Assembly (NCBI GenBank): GCA_964614605.1
Contig: CAZTLU010000085.1
Location: 1-6,449 of the forward strand
Length of the DNA: 6,449 nt
Direction: 5' to 3'
Source of the DNA: Fimenecus sp964614605
GTDB taxonomy: Bacteria; Bacillota; Clostridia; Oscillospirales; Acutalibacteraceae
Shown here: one piece after another, positions 1-6,036 of the stretch
Numbering within the stretch: the first letter of the stretch is position 1
Layout of the letters: the number at the start of each line of letters is the position of its first letter
Program-made: the position numbers and the translations under genes
Notes under the pieces: generated by a model
Seen by the model: only the letters and a program-made list of their open reading frames with translations
Database searches by the model: none
Told to the model about the DNA's origin: nothing

Positions 1-8
1 GGCCCTCT

Positions 9-24
9 CCCCTTTGACAAGGGG
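9..24. repeat. Perfect 6-bp hairpin at window edge
   Basis: CCCCTT (9-14) and AAGGGG (19-24) form a perfect stem around a TGAC loop. No T-run follows on either strand, so it is not a convincing terminator. The GC-rich palindrome in AT-rich intergenic DNA resembles the other small palindromic repeats of this window. It may be the end of a larger element cut by the window edge. Confidence 0.4.
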
Positions 25-43
25 CGCTTTGATTCTGTTCGAC

Positions 44-73
44 AAATTCAGATTTATCTGAATATTTGAATTT
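44..73 (-). terminator. Palindrome 3' of mazF, weak terminator candidate
   Basis: ATTCAGAT (46-53) pairs perfectly with ATCTGAAT (56-63), and a looser outer pairing of AAATTC with GAATTT (68-73) is possible. It begins at the mazF stop codon, where the transcript would be expected to end. The minus-strand sequence after the stem is TTGTCG, not a U-run, so intrinsic termination is doubtful. It could equally be an mRNA 3'-end stabilising hairpin or part of an interspersed repeat. Confidence 0.3.
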
Positions 74-418
74 CTATATCAACCCGAAGCTGACCGTAAG
101 AGCTTTATTGATTTTATTCATATCGCCTTGGGAAAGATTACCCATTCGCTCTTTAAGCCGTTGTTTATCAATTGTACGCACCTGTTCAAGTAACACAACA
201 GAATCCTTACTTAACCCGCAGGCATTTCCGTTTACACTTATATGAGTAGGAAGGCGAGATTTATCCTGTTGGCTTGTTATGGCGGCGGCAATAACCGTTG
301 GACTGTATTTATTGCCCACATCGTTCTGCACTATAAGTACGGGGCGTACTCCGCCCTGCTCGGAGCCAACAACGGGGCTTAAATCGGCATAATATATGTC
401 CCCTCTTTTGACATTCAT
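74..418 (-). CDS. mazF: MazF/EndoA (PemK family) endoribonuclease toxin
   Basis: This 114-residue protein is a type II toxin-family, sequence-specific mRNA interferase acting in the cytoplasm. It aligns over nearly its whole length with Bacillus subtilis EndoA (NdoA), from memory of that sequence: K4-RGD-IYYADLSP, then SEQGGVRPVLIVQND (19-33), AAAIT (44-48) and LLEQVRTIDKQRL. Arg25 and Thr48, the catalytic pair of EndoA, are both present, so activity is likely. The length is typical. The ATG at 418 has GGAGAG 10 nt upstream. In Firmicutes this gene normally follows alr and often an RHH antitoxin (ndoAI). Here no antitoxin-sized frame precedes it; the upstream space holds an AT-rich 68-bp leader and a MITE-like element. 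It may be transcribed from the nnr operon or from a promoter I could not identify. The cleavage motif (UACAU in B. subtilis) cannot be read from sequence. Confidence 0.95.
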   Translation of the reverse strand: MNVKRGDIYYADLSPVVGSEQGGVRPVLIVQNDVGNKYSPTVIAAAITSQQDKSRLPTHISVNGNACGLSKDSVVLLEQVRTIDKQRLKERMGNLSQGDMNKINKALTVSFGLI

Positions 419-486
419 TTATATATCACTCTCCAAAATTCTTTTTACACAATTATTTTTACCGTTTGTTTACAGAAATAAACATA

Positions 487-762
487 TAAGTTGGCGAGTA
501 TAATCCAAAATAGTTTTTTGAATGCATATTTCCGCCAATCCATCGTTAAAATACTCGTAAATCTGTCAGGATTTACTCCGTCTTGTGCCTCAGCTTGACA
601 AAAATCTGCTATTCAAAAAATCTTCGACCTTAAAGCAAAGAATTTTTATTGGATTTTTGGTTGCTGAGAACGATGGAAGGCTGACGCCTTTCGAGAGCGA
701 AGCACCGAAAAGACTTGAAAATTATAGCTTTAAGGCTGTTTCGGATTACACTCGACAACTTA
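487..762. mobile_element. MITE-like element with 27-bp terminal inverted repeats
   Basis: The gene-free stretch 419-801 is mostly this 276-bp unit. Its left end (487-513) and the reverse complement of its right end (736-762) match at 23 of 27 positions, core TAAGTTGkCGAGTrTAATC. TA lies at both outer edges (487-488, 761-762), which could be a TA target duplication as made by IS630/Tc1-like transposases (inference). Inside are GTAAATC/GATTTAC (557-563, 570-576), AAGGC/GCCTT (677-681, 686-690) and TTCG/CGAA (690-693, 698-701) hairpins. A plus-strand frame opens at GTG 585 and runs out through the element into the lipoprotein gene (to 899); I consider it non-coding. There is no transposase, so any movement would need one supplied in trans. 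The 39 bp between the element and the lipoprotein stop (763-801) show nothing recognisable. Confidence 0.65.
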
Positions 763-801
763 AGGTAAAAAAATCGGGGAGCAATACATTTTATGCAAAA
801 T

Positions 802-1326
802 TCAATCAGTCTGTCCCATTATATATTCAAAGTTTTCAAAATATAAGGTGTCAATTCCGTCTATTGCAATTTTTTCAAAATACTTTGTTTCGGGATTGAT
901 GTATAGCTTGCACACATGACCCTCGGCGGTATAGGTGTAAATCAAGCTTTCGCTGTTTTCTTCTTTTTCGGGAGTTTTGCCCTGCGCATTATTGATACAT
1001 TCTTCAAGTCCTCGGCAAACCATATTAAACGGCATTTTTTCGCCGCTGACGGTTAGCTCTAAATTTTTATAGTGCACTGTATATTCACCGCCCGTACAGT
1101 TGATTTGCATACCATTTACAGTTGCGGGGGCGGTAAATGTCATATTGATGGTGCCTGAGGCAAGATATTCAGCATCGGCGGTAATTTCAATGTCATTTAA
1201 AGTTGTCCTTATTGCACAAGAAAAGCCGCTGATTGACAGCGGCTCATTTTCAACATCCTTTGAGTTTTTGTTTGTGCAACTGCATAAAAGCAATATGCAA
1301 ATAAAAGAGCAAAGGAATTTTTTCAT
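802..1326 (-). CDS. Small secreted lipoprotein, LolA/GerS/YdcC-like position
   Basis: This 174-residue protein starts with a short signal peptide (MKK plus a hydrophobic stretch, residues 4-15) and a lipobox LCSC with Cys17 as the lipidation site, so it should be anchored to the outer face of the membrane. The mature part is rich in short beta-strand-like stretches (for example residues 58-70, SGTINMTFTAPATV, and 81-93). That pattern and the place beside nnr fit the LolA-fold lipoproteins found upstream of alr in Firmicutes (YdcC in Bacillus, GerS in Clostridioides). I infer this from context and pattern; the sequence has no diagnostic motif. Start choice is firm: ATG at 1326 follows AGGGG by 8 nt, and that RBS overlaps the TAG stop of nnr, so the two genes are in one operon 11 bp apart. 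The function is unknown; GerS acts in cortex modification during germination, but nothing here proves that role. Confidence 0.85.
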   Translation of the reverse strand: MKKFLCSFICILLLCSCTNKNSKDVENEPLSISGFSCAIRTTLNDIEITADAEYLASGTINMTFTAPATVNGMQINCTGGEYTVHYKNLELTVSGEKMPFNMVCRGLEECINNAQGKTPEKEENSESLIYTYTAEGHVCKLYINPETKYFEKIAIDGIDTLYFENFEYIMGQTD

Positions 1327-1337
1327 TAACTTTTCCC

Positions 1338-2873
1338 CTATTCAAATTTTTTGAGAGTTGCGGGAAGCTCGGTAAGAATAAGCGTTGGTGTATTACCCAT
1401 CATTGAGTATTTTTCGCTGACCCTATCCCCTGCCTCACCGTGAATGTTGACGGCGGCAACGGCACTTCTGAACGGGTCAAGACCTTGGGCTGCAAACGAG
1501 CCGATTATTCCGCTCAATATGTCACCACATCCGCCTGTTGCCATACCGGGATTGCCTGTGTTATTCACATACATATCGTCATATTCACTACTGCCCACAA
1601 GAGTTGACGCGCCTTTGAGCACCAGCACGGAATTATGTGCCTTTGTAAAGCTTTTCACAACTGCGCCACGGTTTGCCTGAATATCCTCAACACTTACCCC
1701 TGCAATGCGCGACATCTCTTTGGGGTGAGGTGTGAGAATAACGGGAGCTTTTGCCGCGTCTAATATATCTATATTATCTTTAAGGCAATTTATGCCGTCA
1801 GCATCGAGAATTACAGGAACTTCACTGTTTTTTATTACGAATTCTGTTACAGCTTTTGTGTCGGCATCTGCACCCATTCCGCAACCCAACACCACGCAGG
1901 AGCATTTTTTGATTTCACGCTCAAGGCGTTTGATTGCATTCTGTGAAATCCTGCCGGCTCGATTACTTTCAAGAGGAATTAAAATCTGTTCACAAGTTTT
2001 GGGCGCGATTGCATTATATGCGAATGACGGGAACGCAAGCTTTACAAGTCCTGCGCCTGAATTAACCGCCGCCTGCGAGGCAAAATACGCCGCATTGGGC
2101 ATTTCATAGCTGCCGCCGATTACAAGCACCGTGCCGTATGTACCCTTATGGCTTTCGGCTTCTCTTTTTTTGAAGAAGGACTTCACTTCTTCTGTACTGA
2201 CAGTAAAGAGTGAGGCTTCAACCTGCTCAAAGCATTTGTCGGGAATACCGATTGGGGCAAGCACCACCTTGCCGCATTTTTCGATTGAGGGTTTTAATAC
2301 ATGAACGGGCTTTAACACCAATACGGCGATTGTCATATCTGCAGAAACTGCGTTTTCAGGTGCTTTACCGCTATCTCCCTCTAATCCGCTGGGGATATCA
2401 ATGCTTATAACGGTTGCAGAGGAATTATTGATTTTTGTGAAAAGTGAGGTTGTAAGAGCGTCAGGCTCACCGCGAAAGCCAATTCCGAAAATACAATCGA
2501 TTATAAGCTGTGCGTTTTCAAAATATTTATCAGTTGCACCGTTATCGGTATAATAAACAACATTTATACCCATCGCGCGCACGCGGGAGAGCATTTCAGA
2601 GGATTCGGAGTCCGACGGCAAGCCCATTGCCATCATAACGGTGACATTGTATCCGTTTTCACTGAGCTTGCGGGCGATTACAAAACCGTCGCCGCCGTTT
2701 CTGCCCTTTCCGCAGATTACAAGGGCATTGCGTTTATTTGAATTCTCAAAGGTTTTACGGATAATTCTTGCACAATATGAGCCCGCATTCTCCATAAGCT
2801 GAAGATACGAAATACCGCCCTCATTGGCAAGTTGTTCTACCCTTCGGGTATTTGCGACTGTTAAAACTCTCAT
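1338..2873 (-). CDS. nnr: Bifunctional NAD(P)HX epimerase / ADP-dependent dehydratase
   Basis: This cytoplasmic metabolite-repair enzyme restores hydrated NADH/NADPH: the N-terminal domain epimerises R- and S-NAD(P)HX, and the C-terminal domain dehydrates S-NAD(P)HX using ADP. Numbering from the ATG at 2873 (511 residues), the YjeF_N (NnrE) domain spans about 1-215 with MENAG (27-31), GKGRNGGDG (55-63), DCIFGIG (126-132) and DIPSG (159-163). The ribokinase-like NnrD domain spans about 235-511 with KGTYGTVLVIGGS (243-255), LGCGMG, LDADG (356-360), LTPHPKEM (380-387), LKGAST (419-424) and GNPGMATGGCGDILSG (440-455), where Asp451 is the expected catalytic base. Both sites look intact and the length is normal for the fusion. 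A GTG at 2888 would add five residues, but it has no RBS and lies at the predicted transcript start. GGAG (2881-2884) is 7 nt before the ATG at 2873, so I chose that. It is the first gene of the nnr-lipoprotein operon. Confidence 0.96.
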   Translation of the reverse strand: MRVLTVANTRRVEQLANEGGISYLQLMENAGSYCARIIRKTFENSNKRNALVICGKGRNGGDGFVIARKLSENGYNVTVMMAMGLPSDSESSEMLSRVRAMGINVVYYTDNGATDKYFENAQLIIDCIFGIGFRGEPDALTTSLFTKINNSSATVISIDIPSGLEGDSGKAPENAVSADMTIAVLVLKPVHVLKPSIEKCGKVVLAPIGIPDKCFEQVEASLFTVSTEEVKSFFKKREAESHKGTYGTVLVIGGSYEMPNAAYFASQAAVNSGAGLVKLAFPSFAYNAIAPKTCEQILIPLESNRAGRISQNAIKRLEREIKKCSCVVLGCGMGADADTKAVTEFVIKNSEVPVILDADGINCLKDNIDILDAAKAPVILTPHPKEMSRIAGVSVEDIQANRGAVVKSFTKAHNSVLVLKGASTLVGSSEYDDMYVNNTGNPGMATGGCGDILSGIIGSFAAQGLDPFRSAVAAVNIHGEAGDRVSEKYSMMGNTPTLILTELPATLKKFE

Positions 2874-2880
2874 ATTACCA

Positions 2881-2884
2881 CTCC
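2881..2884 (-). promoter_or_regulatory. RBS that decides the nnr start
   Basis: Reading the minus strand, GGAG is followed by TGGTAAT and then ATG, giving a 7-nt spacing. This supports translation from the ATG at 2873 and places the RBS inside the frame that a longer GTG-started call (2888) would include. Confidence 0.75.
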
Positions 2885-2901
2885 ACACATATTATGTAAT
2901 A

Positions 2902-2930
2902 ATGATAGCACAAAATATAATCAAGAGCAA
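2902..2930 (-). promoter_or_regulatory. Sigma-A-like promoter of the nnr operon
   Basis: On the minus strand TTGCTC (2930-2925) and TATCAT (2907-2902) are separated by exactly 17 bp, and the -10 box is preceded by TGC, giving an extended -10. Transcription would start near 2895, leaving a leader of about 20 nt that contains the RBS. It sits close to the assembly gap, so upstream control sites may be lost. Confidence 0.6.
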
Positions 2931-2944
2931 CAAAAAAGAGAGCA

Positions 2945-3044
2945 NNNNNNNNNNNNNNNNNNNNNNNNNNNNNNNNNNNNNNNNNNNNNNNNNNNNNNNN
3001 NNNNNNNNNNNNNNNNNNNNNNNNNNNNNNNNNNNNNNNNNNNN
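2945..3044. other. Assembly gap, 100 N
   Basis: There are exactly 100 undetermined bases, the usual placeholder for a scaffold join of unknown size. The 3' region and any terminator of the DUF348/G5/3D gene (stop at 3058) and anything upstream of the nnr promoter fall inside it. The neighbourhood of the genes on the two sides should be treated as provisional. Confidence 0.98.
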
Positions 3045-3057
3045 TTGCAATCAGTAG

Positions 3058-4320
3058 TTACAAAATATAAATGGTAACATCTCGTGAACCCCATTTATAG
3101 CACTGACTTGTACTGTTCATATAGAGGTCAACTGTGAACTTGCCTTTCTTTACAAATCCGCCTGTATCGGCTGCGATTGCATAGCCGTAAACTACACCGT
3201 CGTTTGATACAATCCACATTTCTGTACCATAAGGAATCTGTTCGGGATTAACTGCGATAAGACCGGGTTTTACCGCCTTACCTGTGGCAGTTTTTCCGCC
3301 GGGCTGGCAATAAGCCGCCGCTTTACCTGTGATTGTGTATTGATACTCTGTGGGAACATTATTTTCGTCGATTGAGTATTTTGAGGGTAACGCAATTTCT
3401 GAAATAGGATTACCGTTTTTCTCAATCTTACTGTTACCAAGCTTGCTTGTTGTTTTAACAAGTGTACCGATTGTTGTAACCTCAGTTACGGGCTTTTTAG
3501 TAACTGTTTCGCTCTGTACCTCTGTTGATTCAACAACGCCGTTGACAACACGGTCCATATAAACAACTGTTTTGGTACCGTTAACGCCCTCGGTAGTAAC
3601 CTTTTTTGTACCCTTAAGCATACTTGAAGAATACTTTGTAGTTGAGGTGAAAGGCACAGTTTCTTCTGCCTCACGTGTTACATATTCAACGCGAAGCACA
3701 TCAATTGTAAGCTCGTTTGAGAGTGGTGTGTCGGCTGCAGGAACAACCTCATCATCCTCATCAAGAACGATTTTCTGTTCCTCAAGCAATTCGCCAACAG
3801 TTTTTGCAGTTGACTTCACATATCTTATTTCATCATCAACGTTAATAGTAAGTTCGTAGTTATTGAGGATTTTAACCTCCATATTGTTTGTCACAACAGC
3901 TTTTACGTTGACACTTGAAACAAGGTTATCTGAAAGCACAACACCCTGTTGCTCGATAAGCTCTGACACCCTGCCTGCAAATACGAGATTTTCTGTTTTT
4001 CCGTCCGCATAAGTAAATGTTACATTACTTGCACGGCATACAATAATTCGGCTGTCCTCACCGGCATTGAAATCGTCAAGGATAAGTTTATCATCTTCGG
4101 ACAACTGAATTCCTGCTTCGGCAACAATACCGTAGGGGTCGGTTTCATTTGACTCTACTCTTGTTACCTGTGAGCCCTCATAGACATCTGTTATATAGGT
4201 CTCACTTGTGGCAGCGAAAGCGGTTCCGGCACAAAGAACGGCAATTGCCATAATTAAAGCCGTAACTCGTAAAACAATTTTGCGAGTTGCTTTTACCTGC
4301 CCTCTTAATTCGTTATTCAT
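3058..4320 (-). CDS. Secreted DUF348-G5-3D cell-wall protein (YabE-like)
   Basis: This exported envelope protein has the YabE/Rpf-related architecture, and is probably a murein hydrolase of the 3D (double-psi beta-barrel, MltA-like) type. Numbering from the ATG at 4320 (420 residues): a positively charged N-terminus, hydrophobic core about 16-33 and a signal peptidase I site AFA (34-36); a degenerate DUF348-like unit (about 41-80); two DUF348 units (about 92-130 and 148-190, each ending in a T-V-x-x-L-L-type or S-E-L-I stretch plus an acidic loop); a G5 domain (about 207-287); and a C-terminal 3D domain (about 344-420). Its three name-giving aspartates are visible as Asp385 (AADTGG), Asp398 (VDLYM) and Asp414 (SRDVTIYIL). 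Length is close to B. subtilis YabE. Two ATGs are adjacent; AAAGGAG lies 4 nt from the first (4323) and 7 nt from the second (4320), so I prefer the second. It appears monocistronic from a strong promoter with a long leader. Confidence 0.93.
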   Translation of the reverse strand: MNNELRGQVKATRKIVLRVTALIMAIAVLCAGTAFAATSETYITDVYEGSQVTRVESNETDPYGIVAEAGIQLSEDDKLILDDFNAGEDSRIIVCRASNVTFTYADGKTENLVFAGRVSELIEQQGVVLSDNLVSSVNVKAVVTNNMEVKILNNYELTINVDDEIRYVKSTAKTVGELLEEQKIVLDEDDEVVPAADTPLSNELTIDVLRVEYVTREAEETVPFTSTTKYSSSMLKGTKKVTTEGVNGTKTVVYMDRVVNGVVESTEVQSETVTKKPVTEVTTIGTLVKTTSKLGNSKIEKNGNPISEIALPSKYSIDENNVPTEYQYTITGKAAAYCQPGGKTATGKAVKPGLIAVNPEQIPYGTEMWIVSNDGVVYGYAIAADTGGFVKKGKFTVDLYMNSTSQCYKWGSRDVTIYIL

Positions 4321-4323
4321 CAT

Positions 4324-4445
4324 TCTGCTCCTTTAATAAGCTGTGCTATCCGTTCATTTTTTTGAACGGCTTGCCTGTTTACCAACCTTAGAAAAGACGG
4401 TAACGCAGTCGCTGAAAACACAACCGTTATTCTCGCTTTGTGACC
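4324..4445 (-). promoter_or_regulatory. Structured 5' leader of the 3D-protein gene
   Basis: The leader of about 122 nt runs between the predicted start of transcription and the ATG. In RNA sense it contains CACAA...UUGUG, ACGGU...ACCGU competing with UUACC...GGUAA, a CAG-CGA-CUG hairpin, and a perfect 7-bp hairpin CCGUUCA-A6-UGAACGG (4369-4363 with 4356-4350). That hairpin is extended by a symmetric 3x3 internal loop and two G-C pairs. It ends about 15 nt before AAAGGAG and has no U-run, so it is not a terminator. I compared it from memory with c-di-AMP (ydaO), c-di-GMP I/II, TPP, SAM, cobalamin, Mn and fluoride riboswitches and saw no match to their conserved cores. It may be a leader with translational control or simply a stable 5' UTR. 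Confidence 0.4.
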
Positions 4446-4451
4446 TTGCAC

Positions 4452-4500
4452 ATTATATTCATACGTCAACAAAAAGTCAAATTTTTTAAAAAAATTTTTT
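4452..4500 (-). promoter_or_regulatory. Near-consensus promoter with AT-rich upstream tract
   Basis: On the minus strand TTGACT (4480-4475) and a perfect TATAAT (4457-4452) are spaced by 17 bp. Directly upstream (4481-4500) is a tract of alternating A- and T-runs resembling an UP element. This is the strongest promoter in the window and should start transcription near 4445, giving the leader of the 3D-protein gene. Confidence 0.85.
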
Positions 4501-4635
4501 TGTGCAAATGTACCAAAAACTAAAGTCATTTTTTGACTGAATATCCCAAACAGACCCTTTTTCCCACCATATATTGTGGTTTTCGGGTTGGTTCACAATT
4601 AAATTTTTGTGAGATTTTTAAAAAAACATTAAATT

Positions 4636-4652
4636 ATTACAAAATGGTTACA
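4636..4652 (-). promoter_or_regulatory. Candidate WalR (YycF) box
   Basis: The minus strand reads TGTAAC-CATTT-TGTAAT, an exact fit to the WalR consensus TGTWAH-N5-TGTWAH with an 11-bp period. WalRK controls cell-wall turnover genes in Firmicutes, including the 3D protein YocH in B. subtilis, and the next gene downstream here encodes a 3D protein. The box is about 155 bp upstream of the strong -35, farther than in the best-known cases. A weak second promoter (TTGTGA at 4598-4593) lies nearer to it. The remaining DNA (4501-4635) shows a TCACAA-N8-TTGTGA inverted repeat (4593-4612) and AGTCA/TGACT, but no gene. Confidence 0.4.
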
Positions 4653-4773
4653 AATTTTTGAGATTTTAGTCTGTTTTTCCCCCTGTCTTGTCCTTATTCT
4701 ATGTTGATTTTCCGGAAAATATACCTTTATTTTCCTATACTATTATATATAGGGTAATTTTTATGCAAAATAA

Positions 4774-4804
4774 CAAAAAAATGACGGAGAAAAAATCTCC
4801 GTCA
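4774..4804 (-). terminator. Rho-independent terminator of azlC-azlD
   Basis: TGACGGAGA (4782-4790) and TCTCCGTCA (4796-4804) form a perfect 9-bp stem with a 5-nt loop. On the minus strand the stem is followed by a run of seven T (4781-4775). Nothing similar follows on the plus strand, so it works for leftward transcription only and ends the azlCD transcript about 135 nt after the azlD stop. Confidence 0.88.
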
Positions 4805-4840
4805 AGGGTTAATTATAAAAATTATACAAAACCAAGCACA

Positions 4841-4931
4841 ACGGGACGATGTGGGGTGCGGGTGTCCGGTGGACACCTCTGCGAAGCAGAAGCACCGACC
4901 GAACCGGCAGGTGAGACTCATCGTCCCCTAC
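4841..4931. repeat. Nested palindromic (REP-like) element in azlD 3' UTR
   Basis: An outer stem GGGACGATG (4843-4851) / CATCGTCCC (4919-4927) closes a GC-rich core. Inside it, GGTGC (4855-4859) / GCACC (4892-4896) encloses two perfect hairpins: GGTGTCC-GGT-GGACACC (4861-4877) and TCTGC-GAA-GCAGA (4878-4890). CCG-AAC-CGG (4899-4907) follows. The layout is a multi-branched fold that can form on either strand or as RNA. Its ends, AACGGGACG and CGTCCCCTAC, recur at 6159-6187, which marks it as an interspersed repeat family. It lies between the azlD stop and the terminator, so it is transcribed as 3' UTR. Its GC content is far above its surroundings. I do not regard plus-strand frames through it as genes. 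Confidence 0.75.
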
Positions 4932-4938
4932 ATACATA

Positions 4939-5283
4939 TTATTTGAAAACCGTTTGCACCAATACCATATAGAGCACGGTGCCAACACCGATGCTTAAAA
5001 GGTTATTTCTTTTCCAGATATGCAACAAAACCACTACCGCCCCTGCTATAAGCTCGGGAAGTCCGAACGGGAATTCAGTGGGAACTACACTTTTGAAGCA
5101 ATAAACCACAAGCATACCGATTACGGCGGCGGGCAACACCTTACCAAGATACTGAATAGTTTTGGGGATTTCTTTGCCGTCGGGGAAAAGAAGAAACGGA
5201 ATAACACGGGTTGCAAAGGTGGTTAATGCCACCAATACTATTATAATGACCGAACGCCAAAAGGATACGGGAAGATTATTCAT
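4939..5283 (-). CDS. azlD: AzlD small subunit, branched-chain amino acid exporter
   Basis: AzlD is the 114-residue integral membrane partner of AzlC; the pair is linked to efflux of branched-chain amino acids and their analogues (azaleucine resistance in B. subtilis). About four hydrophobic segments are visible (roughly residues 10-31, 46-64, 74-88 and 94-113). AzlD-type stretches include ATRVIPFLLF (24-33), YLGKVLPAAVIGMLV (45-59) and the PELIAGAVVV...LLSIGVGT region near the C-terminus. Length is normal. The ATG at 5283 has AAGGAGG 9 nt upstream and overlaps the end of azlC by 8 nt (ATGAATAA), so the two are translationally coupled. The substrate is inferred from the family; related pairs may export other amino acids. 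Confidence 0.93.
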   Translation of the reverse strand: MNNLPVSFWRSVIIIVLVALTTFATRVIPFLLFPDGKEIPKTIQYLGKVLPAAVIGMLVVYCFKSVVPTEFPFGLPELIAGAVVVLLHIWKRNNLLSIGVGTVLYMVLVQTVFK

Positions 5284-6019
5284 TATTCTCCGCCTCCTTT
5301 TCTGCTTTTTCCTCTTCTTCGTGCTTATTCAAAGGTGATTTCTTGAAAGCTAAAAGAATTGAGAGTATGCAAATCATTGAGGGTAATACAAAATTATCCT
5401 TGCCGAAAAGCAAAAGGCAAATTACAGAGCAGATAATACCCACGATTGCGGGGAAATGGTTTTTATTTGTAAGCCATTGCTCTGTGAGTATTACAAGGAA
5501 CAGAGCGGTCATTGCGAAGTCGATACCCGTTGAGTCAAAGGGAATAAGTGTACCTGCAACTGCGCCGATGATTGAGCCCGCAATCCAATAAGAATGGTCG
5601 AGAATTGCCAATGCGAAAAGGAATTTGCCCTCGTTCATTCCTTTGGGCGTTTTTGTGAGGAAATAGAGAGAATAGGTTTCGTCAGTCAACGAGAAAATCA
5701 GATACGGCTTGAACTTTTTTGCAGATTTAAAGCGGTCAAGAAGTGACAGACCATAGAACACGTGACGCACATTCACCATAAATGTGAGAAACACCACCTG
5801 CAAAAGACTTACGGCGGGGTCAAAGAAATTCACCGCAAGGTACTGACCCGAGCCTGCGTAAACCGTAAGGCTCATAAGCCCTGCCCATATAAAATTGTAA
5901 CCTTTTTCCGCAAACATTACGCCGAAAGCTATACCTATAAATAAGTAGCCTGTAAGCACGGGCAAGGTGTGAGGAAAAGCCGCCTTGAACGCAGCTTTGA
6001 ATGTATTTTGCTTTTCCAA
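5276..6019 (-). CDS. azlC: AzlC large subunit, branched-chain amino acid exporter
   Basis: AzlC is the large membrane permease subunit of the AzlCD exporter. From the TTG at 6019 the product is 247 residues, in the family range, and has family stretches YAGSGQYLAV, NVRHVFYGLSLL, TDETYSLYFL and DHSYWIAGSIIGA within about 6-7 hydrophobic segments. The C-terminal tail is short and strongly acidic/lysine-rich (KHEEEEKAEKEAENNE). The frame stays open up to another TTG at 6076, but that has no RBS and the extra codons lie over a well-formed promoter whose transcript would start near 6030. GGTGA lies 5 nt before the TTG at 6019, so I chose that; the nearby GTG at 6028 is an alternative without RBS. 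No Lrp-type regulator (AzlB) is next to the pair in the window. Confidence 0.92.
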   Translation of the reverse strand: MEKQNTFKAAFKAAFPHTLPVLTGYLFIGIAFGVMFAEKGYNFIWAGLMSLTVYAGSGQYLAVNFFDPAVSLLQVVFLTFMVNVRHVFYGLSLLDRFKSAKKFKPYLIFSLTDETYSLYFLTKTPKGMNEGKFLFALAILDHSYWIAGSIIGAVAGTLIPFDSTGIDFAMTALFLVILTEQWLTNKNHFPAIVGIICSVICLLLFGKDNFVLPSMICILSILLAFKKSPLNKHEEEEKAEKEAENNE

Positions 6020-6036
6020 AATTATCACCGTGAAAG

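Noticed and set aside
451..468. Second WalR box upstream of mazF (TGTAAA-N5-GGTAAA on the minus strand)
   Set aside because: One half departs from the consensus at its first base, the region is AT-rich, and mazF is not a cell-wall gene; likely chance.
585..899. Plus-strand open frame of 104 codons starting at GTG
   Set aside because: It runs across the MITE-like element and then antisense into the lipoprotein gene, has no ribosome binding site, and belongs to no protein family I recognise.
4324..4445. c-di-AMP (ydaO) riboswitch before the 3D gene
   Set aside because: Expected from gene function, but the conserved GGGGTGAATCC-type and CCTCGTAAGC-type segments are absent.
4523..4538. AGTCA/TGACT hairpin as a terminator
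   Set aside because: A five-base-pair AT-rich stem without a proper T-run on either strand.
4688..4972. Plus-strand open frame of 94 codons
   Set aside because: It covers the terminator hairpin and the nested palindromic repeat and ends antisense to azlD; its composition is explained by the repeat.
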